DNA of 5,832 bases from Rickettsiales bacterium (lineage in GTDB: Bacteria > Pseudomonadota > Alphaproteobacteria > Rickettsiales > UBA998), in contig JAIEPI010000028.1 of assembly GCA_019749855.1 (NCBI GenBank), positions 1-5,832 on the forward strand. Reading direction: 5' to 3'. The notes beneath the pieces are model-generated. The model was not told where the DNA came from. It worked only from the letters and a program-made list of their open reading frames with translations, and did not search any database. Of the stretch, positions 1 to 5,445 are shown one piece after another. Every line of letters begins with the position of its first letter. Within the stretch, counting starts at the first letter, position 1. The position numbers were made by a program, and so were the translations under genes.

Positions 1-764
1 CAGGCGGCATTGTCAATTTTAGGCAACCCAGGCAGGCCAGACAAATAATCGCGCCAGAACCCTGTGCCAGCAGCGGGAGCGATTCCTAAGCCAATGGGTT
101 TTGCAACGGTGACTCCGAAGTTACCTGTTGTAAGTGTTGATGCGGCCAGCGTGACGGAGGCTACTGCCTGAACTCCGGTATCACCATCCTGTAAAGGAAG
201 CATAAGCAGCCGCTCCCCCTCACGGTTACCCGTTGCACCTATCGCTACCGGTTTTGTGGTGCGGCCTGATACGCCGTCCTGATTGGTATAGGATACCGTG
301 ATGGTAGTCGCAGTTGTGCCAATAGCGGTATATATCTCGATCCAGATTTGATTACCGAGACCGCTTGTATTCCGAGTGAGTGTTCCGCCGACTGTTTGTG
401 CTGCCGTTACGGTGCCTGATAACCCGCTATTATGAAGCAGACGGTCATAAATCAACAAAGCTCCTGGTGCAGTACAGATTAGCCCGTTACCAAGCAGCCA
501 TTTCTCACGCCCACCTGTAGGATCGGTGTGCATTAAACCGCCACGCGTTGTGTTGTCTGGCACGTTTACAGCACCAGGCACGGCGCCAGAGCCGCCCATG
601 CTGCAATTATAGCGCCAGAGTGATGTCCATTTTCCCGCAACAGTGGCTGTAGCCGCCGCACTATCGATACGATTATCAATCCACGCGAAGATATTCTCAG
701 GGTTTCCTGAGTTTCCACCTGTCATGCGATTGATGACTTCACTTAAATCTGCAAATGCGGTCAT
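1..764 (-). CDS. Phage structural-type protein, N-terminal part (runs off left edge)
   Basis: An uninterrupted minus-strand frame opens at the ATG at 764-762 and stays open for 254 codons to base 1, so the gene is truncated only by the window edge. An AAGG about 10 bases upstream supports the start. The protein begins MTAFADLSEVINRMTGG. It is rich in Gly, Thr, Ala and Val, with alternating hydrophobic and polar residues (for example residues around TTITVSYTNQDG), as in beta-structured virion proteins. No signal peptide or membrane helix is visible. From memory, similar proteins with the opening 'FADLSEVINR.TGGNSG.PEN' and the block 'REKWLL' occur as uncharacterised proteins in tailed-phage genomes; I could not check this. 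It is the last visible gene of the minus-strand phage block, 27 bases after the 25-residue small ORF. A virion or tail-associated role is inferred from context and composition only. Confidence 0.72.
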   Translation of the reverse strand, partial: MTAFADLSEVINRMTGGNSGNPENIFAWIDNRIDSAAATATVAGKWTSLWRYNCSMGGSGAVPGAVNVPDNTTRGGLMHTDPTGGREKWLLGNGLICTAPGALLIYDRLLHNSGLSGTVTAAQTVGGTLTRNTSGLGNQIWIEIYTAIGTTATTITVSYTNQDGVSGRTTKPVAIGATGNREGERLLMLPLQDGDTGVQAVASVTLAASTLTTGNFGVTVAKPIGLGIAPAAGTGFWRDYLSGLPGLPKIDNAA

Positions 765-791
765 GGTGAGTGCCTTTTTTAATCAAGTTGG

Positions 792-869
792 CTACGGAGG
801 AACGATCACGTCCTGAATGGGTTGGATATTGGGAATATGGGATGTCCTGATATGCTGCGCTTTTCTCAT
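792..869 (-). CDS. Putative 25-residue phage microprotein
   Basis: A short minus-strand ORF starts with ATG at 869-867 and ends with TAG at 794-792. The ribosome binding site is strong: six G residues (880-875) lie 5 bases before the ATG and overlap the stop codon of the preceding gene. The ORF fills almost exactly the gap between that stop and the next start at 764. The peptide starts MRKAQHIRTSHIPNIQ and ends VIVPP. It is basic at the N-terminus, rich in Ile, Pro and His, and has no membrane segment. The good ribosome binding site and the otherwise unexplained gap are the evidence that it is translated. The function is unknown. It could instead be a chance ORF in a short leader for the 764 gene. 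Confidence 0.5.
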   Translation of the reverse strand: MRKAQHIRTSHIPNIQPIQDVIVPP

Positions 870-879
870 TCACGCCCCC

Positions 880-1161
880 CTAGTTGACGAATTTCCTTAC
901 GATGAGATTGATGCTTGTCTCTGCGCCTCCGCCAAAAACTTGGCCTTTGATCCAGCAATCCGAAAGCTGCATGTTTTTTGGCTTTGAGGACTGAGTGAGC
1001 GTGTAGCCTTCCAGGTCAAACCACACGGTTTTATTGGGGCTTACCATGAGCTTTACGCTGGCACCTGCAAAGTTACCCCAGCAATAAACAGTGGCAAGTC
1101 CGCCAGGGTATTGTGTTGCTTCACCTTCAAAATTTGCGGCTGCACTTTCAAGTAACTGCAT
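880..1161 (-). CDS. Small beta-rich phage protein (93 residues), unknown function
   Basis: The ATG at 1161-1159 is preferred: AGG at 1171-1169 lies 7 bases upstream. The in-frame GTG at 1167 has no usable spacing to any ribosome binding site and would add only two residues. The start lies 8 bases after the lysozyme stop, so translation is probably coupled. The protein has alternating beta-type segments (LATVYCWGNF, ASVKLMVSP, TVWFDLEGY, TSINLIVRKF) joined by Gly and Asn turns. It has no signal peptide and no membrane helix. The pattern resembles small jelly-roll or Ig-like decoration proteins found beside phage tail and lysis genes, but this is a shape argument, not a recognised family. Two Cys residues (in VYCW and SDCW) stand out in an otherwise Cys-poor protein. 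Confidence 0.68.
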   Translation of the reverse strand: MQLLESAAANFEGEATQYPGGLATVYCWGNFAGASVKLMVSPNKTVWFDLEGYTLTQSSKPKNMQLSDCWIKGQVFGGGAETSINLIVRKFVN

Positions 1162-1169
1162 TGCCACAC

Positions 1170-1595
1170 CTACGAAACAAACAGCATGGCTTCGGCGGCG
1201 CGGCGACGAATCAATCCCTTCACGGGTTTTTTGCCCATACGATGCCAGCGCAGCATCTGTTCCGGCGCATCATCAAAACGCAGGGCATTCAGCACCTCCA
1301 CCAGCGTGGTGTTGCCAAAGGCCTTCGGGATATTGAACGCCAGCGCGACGAGAGCAGAAAACTGATTGTTGGTGAGTTTCACGCGCACCTTGCGGGTGAC
1401 AACCGTTTCCGCATCCAGCAGATCCTGTTGAAATATCGCTTCCGCCTGTACCGTGGTGATGGAGGTAAAGCGCTCACCCGGCTTAATGAGATGCCCCCAG
1501 CCGATAGTCATTTTTCCGCCAAGATCGGCATAAGGTTTGAGTTTTAGCCCCTCGAACTCTTTGATGAGGCTGATTGCTTCGGGATTGGTTTTCAT
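1170..1595 (-). CDS. Phage lysozyme (endolysin), glycoside hydrolase family 24
   Basis: A muramidase that cuts the MurNAc-GlcNAc bond of peptidoglycan for host lysis. The T4-lysozyme catalytic triad pattern E-x8-D-x5-T is intact: Glu15 (in EFEG), Asp24 (in YADLGG) and Thr30 (in KMTIGWGH). The C-terminal GLIRRRAAEAMLF block is also typical of the family. At 141 residues it is a single-domain endolysin of usual length. I chose the ATG at 1595 because AGGCAGGA sits about 8 bases upstream, 4 bases after the stop of the preceding gene. The frame is open to an ATG at 1646, but that would overlap the upstream gene and add a polar tail with no family similarity. No signal peptide or signal-anchor is visible, so release should need a holin; the membrane protein just upstream is the candidate. 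Confidence 0.93.
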   Translation of the reverse strand: MKTNPEAISLIKEFEGLKLKPYADLGGKMTIGWGHLIKPGERFTSITTVQAEAIFQQDLLDAETVVTRKVRVKLTNNQFSALVALAFNIPKAFGNTTLVEVLNALRFDDAPEQMLRWHRMGKKPVKGLIRRRAAEAMLFVS

Positions 1596-1599
1596 AGGG

Positions 1600-1971
1600 T
1601 TATCCTGCCTTTCGGTGTTCGTTTCGGATTTCACGGTGGATTTCACGAGTTTCGCGGATCACCGCGTCCATTTCGTTGCGTGTGTCTTTGAGGATCAGCA
1701 CCATCTCTTTCAGGAGCTGTGTCTGGGCATCAAGCGTGAGGGAGAGCTTATCCAGCGTGTTTTCGAGCGAGCGGCGGATATACCAAACCTTCACCCCGTC
1801 TTCGTCGGTGACGGCGTGCCATTCGTGCATCTCGTGCACCTCTTTGGCCATTTGTTCGAGCGCGGCATTGTGGGTGTAGCGGACCCGCTCTTTGAGAAAT
1901 CCGAATACCTCGCGCAGAACGAGGAGCGCAAAAAGCCCTCCAGCCCCGAGCTGTAAAAGCTGCTGTTCCAT
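1600..1971 (-). CDS. Single-helix membrane protein with coiled coil, holin candidate
   Basis: The 123-residue protein has one hydrophobic segment at about residues 4-25 (LLQLGAGGLFALLVL, then REVFGFLK). A short linker carries the block DEDGVKVWYIRRSLE (residues 56-70). A long, highly charged helix with heptad-like spacing follows (about 68-120). The start is supported by AGAGGGG about 5 bases before the ATG. It is followed after 4 bases by the lysozyme gene, which itself lacks an export signal, so a holin or other lysis role fits. From memory, the GV.VWY.R.SLE block recurs in uncharacterised membrane proteins of tailed phages. A spanin-like or tail-associated role is also possible. The topology and the lysis role are inferred. 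Confidence 0.7.
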   Translation of the reverse strand: MEQQLLQLGAGGLFALLVLREVFGFLKERVRYTHNAALEQMAKEVHEMHEWHAVTDEDGVKVWYIRRSLENTLDKLSLTLDAQTQLLKEMVLILKDTRNEMDAVIRETREIHREIRNEHRKAG

Positions 1972-1973
1972 GA

Positions 1974-1988
1974 AACCCCTCTGAGGTT
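1974..1988 (-). promoter_or_regulatory. Possible hairpin covering the ribosome binding site of the holin candidate
   Basis: On the minus strand the 15-base AACCTCAGAGGGGTT can fold into a 6-bp stem (one G-U pair) with a 3-base loop. The 3' arm contains the AGGGG ribosome binding site of the gene starting at 1971. It would limit initiation until ribosomes from the upstream gene (stop at 1997) open it. The stem is short, so this may be coincidental. Confidence 0.2.
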
Positions 1989-1996
1989 GCTGTTAA

Positions 1997-3571
1997 TCAG
2001 GCGAAGTCGGCATCGAAGCCGAGTATGTCGTCGGTCGTGACGAATACGTGATCTTTGGCAGTACCGCCCGTGAAGCCGTTTACGCGCACATACGCCCCGT
2101 TACGCGAATAGGAGCTTCCTGCGCCAACGATGGCAGATGCCGTACCTGTTTTGGTGCCAACACTGACATGCTGAACGGTGGGAGTCGTGACCAGCAAAGC
2201 ACCAGTGGGTGCTACGCGCATTTCGACTGGAAAGAGCAACGGCAAATCAACTTCTGTCGCAGAGTTGAATGCGCCCTGTATTCCTTTGCCCAGCTTTTGG
2301 TAATAGCGTTGCGCGCGGCTTCTAGTTAGAATAACCGCCTCTTGTTCAAACTGAGTGGCTATCGCTCCCAGTTCAAACTGGAAGAAGCGCAGCAGAAAAT
2401 CCTTAGTGGTGATTGCGCCGCAATCCATGCGCACTTCAATTTCGATGCCGTTACTGGCATCACCGATGGAGACATTCTCAAATTTGACGGTGGATTCGCT
2501 GTTATTGGGAACGCTTATATTGCTGGATGTGGCAACCACAGTGGTTGCGGAGAAGTTATCGACGGCATTGGCTTTGCGAACAGTGACCACCACATTCATG
2601 GCCGCGCCGATGTTGTGGTAGAGGCTGCATGAGAAAGAGCCGATCTGATTCAGGAAGGCTTCGGCATCCTTCGCCTCAATACGGGTACGCACGCGCAAAA
2701 CACCCGAACCTGTGATCGTGACCGTTTCAAACTTGAGATAGTTTTTTCCAGAAAATGCACTGTAGGTGATCTTACCAGCAGTGACTGTTGTGCCGCTGGC
2801 TTGCCCCTGAAAGCGGTCAACTTTACCATAGCCCCAGGTATTATTGACCAAGGTGAAGTCTTGCCGCTCCGCGACAACACAGCCGCCATTGGTAATGAAG
2901 TTTTTATGATTGAGCGGAGAGAACTCTGAAATCAAAGGCTCTCTGACAAAGTTTGTGATGCCATTCTGCCTGATTTTCCATGCCAGAAAGAAATTGCTTC
3001 CATCGGACGTTTTTAGCGAGAATTCGTTATCACCGAGCAAACCCAGTTCTGCGTAGGTCGTGAATCCCTGCTGGAAGAGCAGCTTCAGATCCTGCGCAGC
3101 ATTGGCTTTGTTCATCTGCTGAGTAAAGCCAGCACTGCCATTATAGAGGATTGACGGCCCGAACAGATTGATGATGTGCGTGCCGTCTGGAGCCGTCCCT
3201 AAGCCAATTCTGGCAAATTGCGGGGTAGTGAGTGCTTCAAGGGTGCTGACCCATGCGGTGCCACTCCAGCTATAGAGCTTGTCTTCATCGCGCACCCAAA
3301 AAGTCAAGCCTTCCGATGGAGCGATGAATCGCCATGTTTGATTAAACCAAGCAATCTGATTGTCTTTTCCAGCCCATGCACCGGTTGCGCCGCTGGCGGC
3401 AATGTAGAGGCTGCCGCTCACAGGTGACACCGGAGGCGTGGTTAAGTCTTTGTCGATAATACCTGTGTTCAATATGGCATCCAGCATGGCCAAAGCCGCA
3501 TTAACCGTGACTTCTTTTTGCGACTGGCTTTGCTCGACAAGAGTGATGCCCAGATGGTCAGTGGTTGCCAT
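1997..3571 (-). CDS. DUF2793 phage tail protein with receptor-binding-like C-terminal half
   Basis: This 524-residue protein is modular. Residues 5-110 match the DUF2793 pattern: QSQSQKEVTVNAALAMLDA, then TPP..P..G..Y, ATGAWAG, W.FIAP and a WVRDED block. Residues about 118-210 hold the usual partner segment (RIGLGTAPDG, NKANAAQDLKLLFQQGF, GLLGDNEFSLKTSDGS). From about 220 a different module begins with NHKNFITNGGCVVAERQ and VDRFQ, and continues as a beta-rich region. It closes with the tail-fibre motif FELGAIATQFEQEA followed by RAQRYYQ (about 399-424). Such C-termini occur in phage tail fibres and appendages that may bind cell-surface glycans. The N-terminus is complete, but the only ribosome binding signal is a weak GGA 8 bases before the ATG, inside sequence belonging to the adjacent ars control region. 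It is the first phage gene after the ars cassette. Assignment to DUF2793 is firm; receptor binding is inferred. Confidence 0.88.
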   Translation of the reverse strand: MATTDHLGITLVEQSQSQKEVTVNAALAMLDAILNTGIIDKDLTTPPVSPVSGSLYIAASGATGAWAGKDNQIAWFNQTWRFIAPSEGLTFWVRDEDKLYSWSGTAWVSTLEALTTPQFARIGLGTAPDGTHIINLFGPSILYNGSAGFTQQMNKANAAQDLKLLFQQGFTTYAELGLLGDNEFSLKTSDGSNFFLAWKIRQNGITNFVREPLISEFSPLNHKNFITNGGCVVAERQDFTLVNNTWGYGKVDRFQGQASGTTVTAGKITYSAFSGKNYLKFETVTITGSGVLRVRTRIEAKDAEAFLNQIGSFSCSLYHNIGAAMNVVVTVRKANAVDNFSATTVVATSSNISVPNNSESTVKFENVSIGDASNGIEIEVRMDCGAITTKDFLLRFFQFELGAIATQFEQEAVILTRSRAQRYYQKLGKGIQGAFNSATEVDLPLLFPVEMRVAPTGALLVTTPTVQHVSVGTKTGTASAIVGAGSSYSRNGAYVRVNGFTGGTAKDHVFVTTDDILGFDADFA

Positions 3572-3578
3572 AGAATAA

Positions 3579-3594
3579 GTCCATAGTTATTGAC
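3579..3594 (+). promoter_or_regulatory. Putative ArsR operator 1 (over the -35)
   Basis: The 16 bases GTCCATAGTTATTGAC form the dyad GTCCA-N6-TTGAC, with 4 of 5 arm positions complementary. It includes five bases of the -35 hexamer (TTGACA at 3590-3595). It matches operator 2 at 12 of 16 positions and lies exactly 27 bp upstream of it. Binding would block RNA polymerase. It also lies in the leader of the divergent DUF2793 gene, where its GTCCA supplies the only (weak) GGA ribosome binding signal. The repetition and promoter overlap are seen directly; ArsR binding is inferred. Confidence 0.55.
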
Positions 3595-3617
3595 ATGTTG
3601 AACCCGTCCACTATTAT
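3590..3617 (+). promoter_or_regulatory. Promoter of the ars operon
   Basis: A perfect sigma-70-type -35 (TTGACA, 3590-3595) and a strong -10 (TATTAT, 3612-3617) are separated by 16 bp. The expected transcription start, about 6-8 bases after the -10, falls at 3623-3625, on the arsR ATG (3624). There is no ribosome binding site between the -10 and the ATG, so the mRNA is probably leaderless. Both hexamers sit inside the repeated dyads proposed as ArsR operators. Confidence 0.75.
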
Positions 3618-3621
3618 GGAC
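3606..3621 (+). promoter_or_regulatory. Putative ArsR operator 2 (over the -10)
   Basis: The 16 bases GTCCACTATTATGGAC form a dyad with perfect 5-bp arms, GTCCA-N6-TGGAC, and contain the whole -10 hexamer (3612-3617). It ends 2 bases before the arsR start codon. Small winged-helix repressors of the ArsR family bind such short dyads as dimers, usually over their own promoter. That this ArsR binds here is inferred. Confidence 0.6.
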
Positions 3622-3623
3622 AG

Positions 3624-3938
3624 ATGAAAATCGATCAGGCTTTAGCTTCTTTTTCGGCACTCTCTCAGGAAACACGCCTTCGCGTGTTTAAGCTGTTGAT
3701 TGAGTACGGCGATGATGGTGCAGCGGCAGGTGTGCTTAGTGAAGCGCTGGATATTCCGCACAACACACTGTCGTTTCACCTGTCGCACTTGGCGCAAGCG
3801 GGTCTGATTTCTTCGCGTAAGGCTGGGCGGCAGATGATTTACACCTCCAACCGCGATGCAATGCGTGAGCTGATTGATTATCTTAAAGAAAATTGTTGTG
3901 TGCGTGACACCAGCAAAAAGAAAAAGGCAGGCTGCTAA
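3624..3938 (+). CDS. arsR: ArsR-family arsenite-responsive repressor
   Basis: A 104-residue winged-helix repressor that should block the ars promoter until As(III) binds. Its N-terminus (ALASFSALSQETRLRVFKLLIEYG, residues 6-29) has the family's opening helix, and its recognition region is LDIPHNTLSFHLSHLAQAGLISSRKAGRQMIY (about 42-73), helix-turn-helix followed by wing. The classical CxCxxC site of E. coli-type ArsR, near the start of the recognition region, is absent. The only cysteines are Cys91, Cys92 and Cys104 at the C-terminus, resembling the C-terminal Cys-Cys...Cys site (Cys95, Cys96, Cys102) of Acidithiobacillus ferrooxidans ArsR. A Lys-rich stretch separates the pair from the last Cys. 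The ATG lies at the predicted transcription start. The stop TAA overlaps the arsC ATG by one base. The regulator's family is certain; the inducer is inferred from its neighbours and cysteines. Confidence 0.93.
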   Translation: MKIDQALASFSALSQETRLRVFKLLIEYGDDGAAAGVLSEALDIPHNTLSFHLSHLAQAGLISSRKAGRQMIYTSNRDAMRELIDYLKENCCVRDTSKKKKAGC

Positions 3939-4411
3939 TGTTAAAAATTCTCGTCCTCTGTACTGGCAATAGCTGTCGCAGCGTCATGGCCGAAGGGCTG
4001 CTTAACCACTACGGCAAAGATAAAATCCTTGCCTTCAGCGCAGGCAGCTTTCCCACTGGCAACGTCCACCCGATGAGCCTTGCCACTCTTAAACGCCATG
4101 GCATGAGTGACCAAGGCTATCGCAGCAAATCATGGGATGAGTTCAAAGATCAGCCCATCGACATCCTGATTACCGTTTGCGACAATGCAGCTGGCGAAGT
4201 TTGCCCCATATTCCCCGGCAAGCCCATCAAAGCTCATTGGGGCGTGCCTGACCCCGCACATTATCAGGGAACGCCAACCGAAATTGAAGCCGAGTTTGAC
4301 CGCATATTCACCATGCTTGAAAAGCGCGTGAAGGCTTTTCTGCGTCTACCCTTAGAGAAAATAGACAAAGACGAGCTTCAACAAAAACTTAACGAGATTG
4401 GCACTTTATGA
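3938..4411 (+). CDS. arsC: Arsenate reductase, low-molecular-weight phosphatase type
   Basis: It reduces arsenate to arsenite in the cytosol, supplying the substrate of the exporter. The 157-residue protein has the phosphatase-fold P-loop CTGNSCRS (residues 8-15), with nucleophile Cys8 and anion-binding Arg14. The redox pair is Cys81 and Cys89 (in VCDNAAGEVCP) and the general acid is Asp105 (in WGVPDPA). This predicts relay of a disulfide from Cys8 to Cys81 to Cys89 and regeneration by thioredoxin or a similar donor. The pair is separated by seven residues, one more than in the staphylococcal plasmid enzyme, but this form is common in proteobacterial ArsC. An AAGG 10 bases upstream, at the end of arsR, supports the start, which overlaps the arsR stop (TAATG). 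The 3' end overlaps acr3 by 4 bases (ATGA). All key residues are present, so it should be active. Confidence 0.95.
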   Translation: MLKILVLCTGNSCRSVMAEGLLNHYGKDKILAFSAGSFPTGNVHPMSLATLKRHGMSDQGYRSKSWDEFKDQPIDILITVCDNAAGEVCPIFPGKPIKAHWGVPDPAHYQGTPTEIEAEFDRIFTMLEKRVKAFLRLPLEKIDKDELQQKLNEIGTL

Positions 4412-5445
4412 GCAACTCCCCCCTTGGCTTCTTTGAGCGTTATCTTTCCCTCTGGGTGGCACTCTGCATCGCTGCCGGTGTTGGTCTTGGCGTGGCCGTG
4501 CCTTCCATATTCCAGACCATTGCCGCGATGGAATATGCCAGCGTTAATCTAGTAGTCGCCGTTTTCATTTGGGTGATGATCTACCCGATGATGGTGAATG
4601 TTGATTTTGCCTCTATTAAAGACGTTGGCCGCAAGCCGAAGGGACTCTGCATCACGCTGGTGATTAACTGGCTAATAAAACCCTTCACGATGGCAGCCCT
4701 CGGCGTGCTGTTTTTTGAGCATGTGTTCGCCGGTCTGGTCGCGCCCGAAACTGCCAAGGAATATATCGCTGGAATGATTCTGCTGGGTGTAGCACCCTGC
4801 ACAGCGATGGTGTTTGTCTGGAGCCAGATGGTGCGCGGCGATGCGAACTACACGCTGGTGCAGGTGTCGATCAACGACATCATCATGATATTTGCCTTCG
4901 CGCCGCTGGCGGCGTTCCTGCTTGGCGTGACGGATATTATTGTACCGTGGGAAACCTTGCTCCTTTCCACCATTCTCTATGTACTGATTCCGCTTGCCGC
5001 TGGCTATATCACCCGCCGCAAGCTGGATAGAAATCATGAACCAGAACGCATTGAACGATTCACCGCCAAAGTGAAGCCGTATTCCGTCATTGGGCTACTG
5101 GCGACGGTCGTGCTGTTGTTTGGCTTTCAGGCGCAAACCATTCTCGACAAGCCGCTGGTCATTGGCCTGATTGCCGTGCCGCTGCTGATTCAGAGCTATG
5201 GCATTTTCTTCATTGCGTATGGCTGGGCGTATTGGTGGCGATTGCCATTCAACATCGCTGCACCTGCCGCGCTCATCGGCACATCCAACTTCTTCGAGCT
5301 TGCCGTTGCGGTTGCCATCAGCCTGTTCGGTCTACATTCCGGCGCGGCGCTTGCCACTGTCGTCGGCGTACTGGTCGAAGTGCCGGTGATGCTCTCGCTG
5401 GTAGCCTTTGCCAACCGCACTAAACAACATTTTGTTACATCATAG
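4408..5445 (+). CDS. acr3: Arsenite efflux permease, ACR3 family
   Basis: An inner-membrane exporter of arsenite driven by the proton-motive force, related to the bile acid/Na+ symporter superfamily and not to ArsB. The 345 residues contain about ten hydrophobic helices starting near residue 13 (LSLWVALCIAAGVGLGVAV). Conserved marks are Cys131 in GVAPCTAMVFVWS, the NFFELAVAVA block with Glu297, and Glu324 in VGVLVEVPVML; the Cys and the last Glu correspond to residues required in studied Acr3 proteins. The length is normal for bacterial Acr3. The start overlaps the arsC stop (ATGA), with only a weak ribosome binding site, so translation is likely coupled. Its final 11 bases run into the 3' end of the convergent phage tail gene, and no terminator is visible. 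The last residues (HFVTS) could have been shaped by the insertion junction. Confidence 0.95.
   Translation: MSNSPLGFFERYLSLWVALCIAAGVGLGVAVPSIFQTIAAMEYASVNLVVAVFIWVMIYPMMVNVDFASIKDVGRKPKGLCITLVINWLIKPFTMAALGVLFFEHVFAGLVAPETAKEYIAGMILLGVAPCTAMVFVWSQMVRGDANYTLVQVSINDIIMIFAFAPLAAFLLGVTDIIVPWETLLLSTILYVLIPLAAGYITRRKLDRNHEPERIERFTAKVKPYSVIGLLATVVLLFGFQAQTILDKPLVIGLIAVPLLIQSYGIFFIAYGWAYWWRLPFNIAAPAALIGTSNFFELAVAVAISLFGLHSGAALATVVGVLVEVPVMLSLVAFANRTKQHFVTS

Larger units (their letters stand above)
3572..5445 (+). other. Arsenic-resistance cargo cassette inserted between two tail genes
   Basis: Everything between the DUF2793 start codon (3571) and the upstream tail gene's stop codon (5437-5435) is an ars control region plus arsR-arsC-acr3, in the opposite orientation to all phage genes here. 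The flanking tail genes look complete at the ends facing the cassette. The unit has its own promoter and putative operators. No transposase, integrase, att site or convincing target duplication is visible at either edge, so the mode of entry is unknown. The layout is that of a phage moron. Insertion into a decayed prophage after integration is the alternative. Confidence 0.65.

Noticed and set aside
1113..1547. Plus-strand ORFs of 80-144 codons opposite the lysozyme and its neighbours.
   Set aside because: They lie antisense to genes with recognised motifs, have odd composition and show no ribosome binding sites; they are frame shadows.
1596..1646. ATG at 1646 as the lysozyme start.
   Set aside because: It would overlap the upstream gene by 47 bases and add a polar extension. 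The ATG at 1595 has a clear ribosome binding site and places the catalytic Glu at the usual position.
3572..3602. Minus-strand sigma-70 promoter for the DUF2793 gene (TTCAAC at 3602-3597 with a CTTATT-like -10).
   Set aside because: The -10 is poor, and the predicted transcript start would fall at or beyond the start codon.
3569..5445. Short direct repeat CATAG at 3569-3573 (also 3582-3586) and 5441-5445, near the two edges of the ars cassette, as a target-site duplication.
   Set aside because: Five bases with several copies nearby is expected by chance. There is no transposase, terminal inverted repeat or integrase to go with it.
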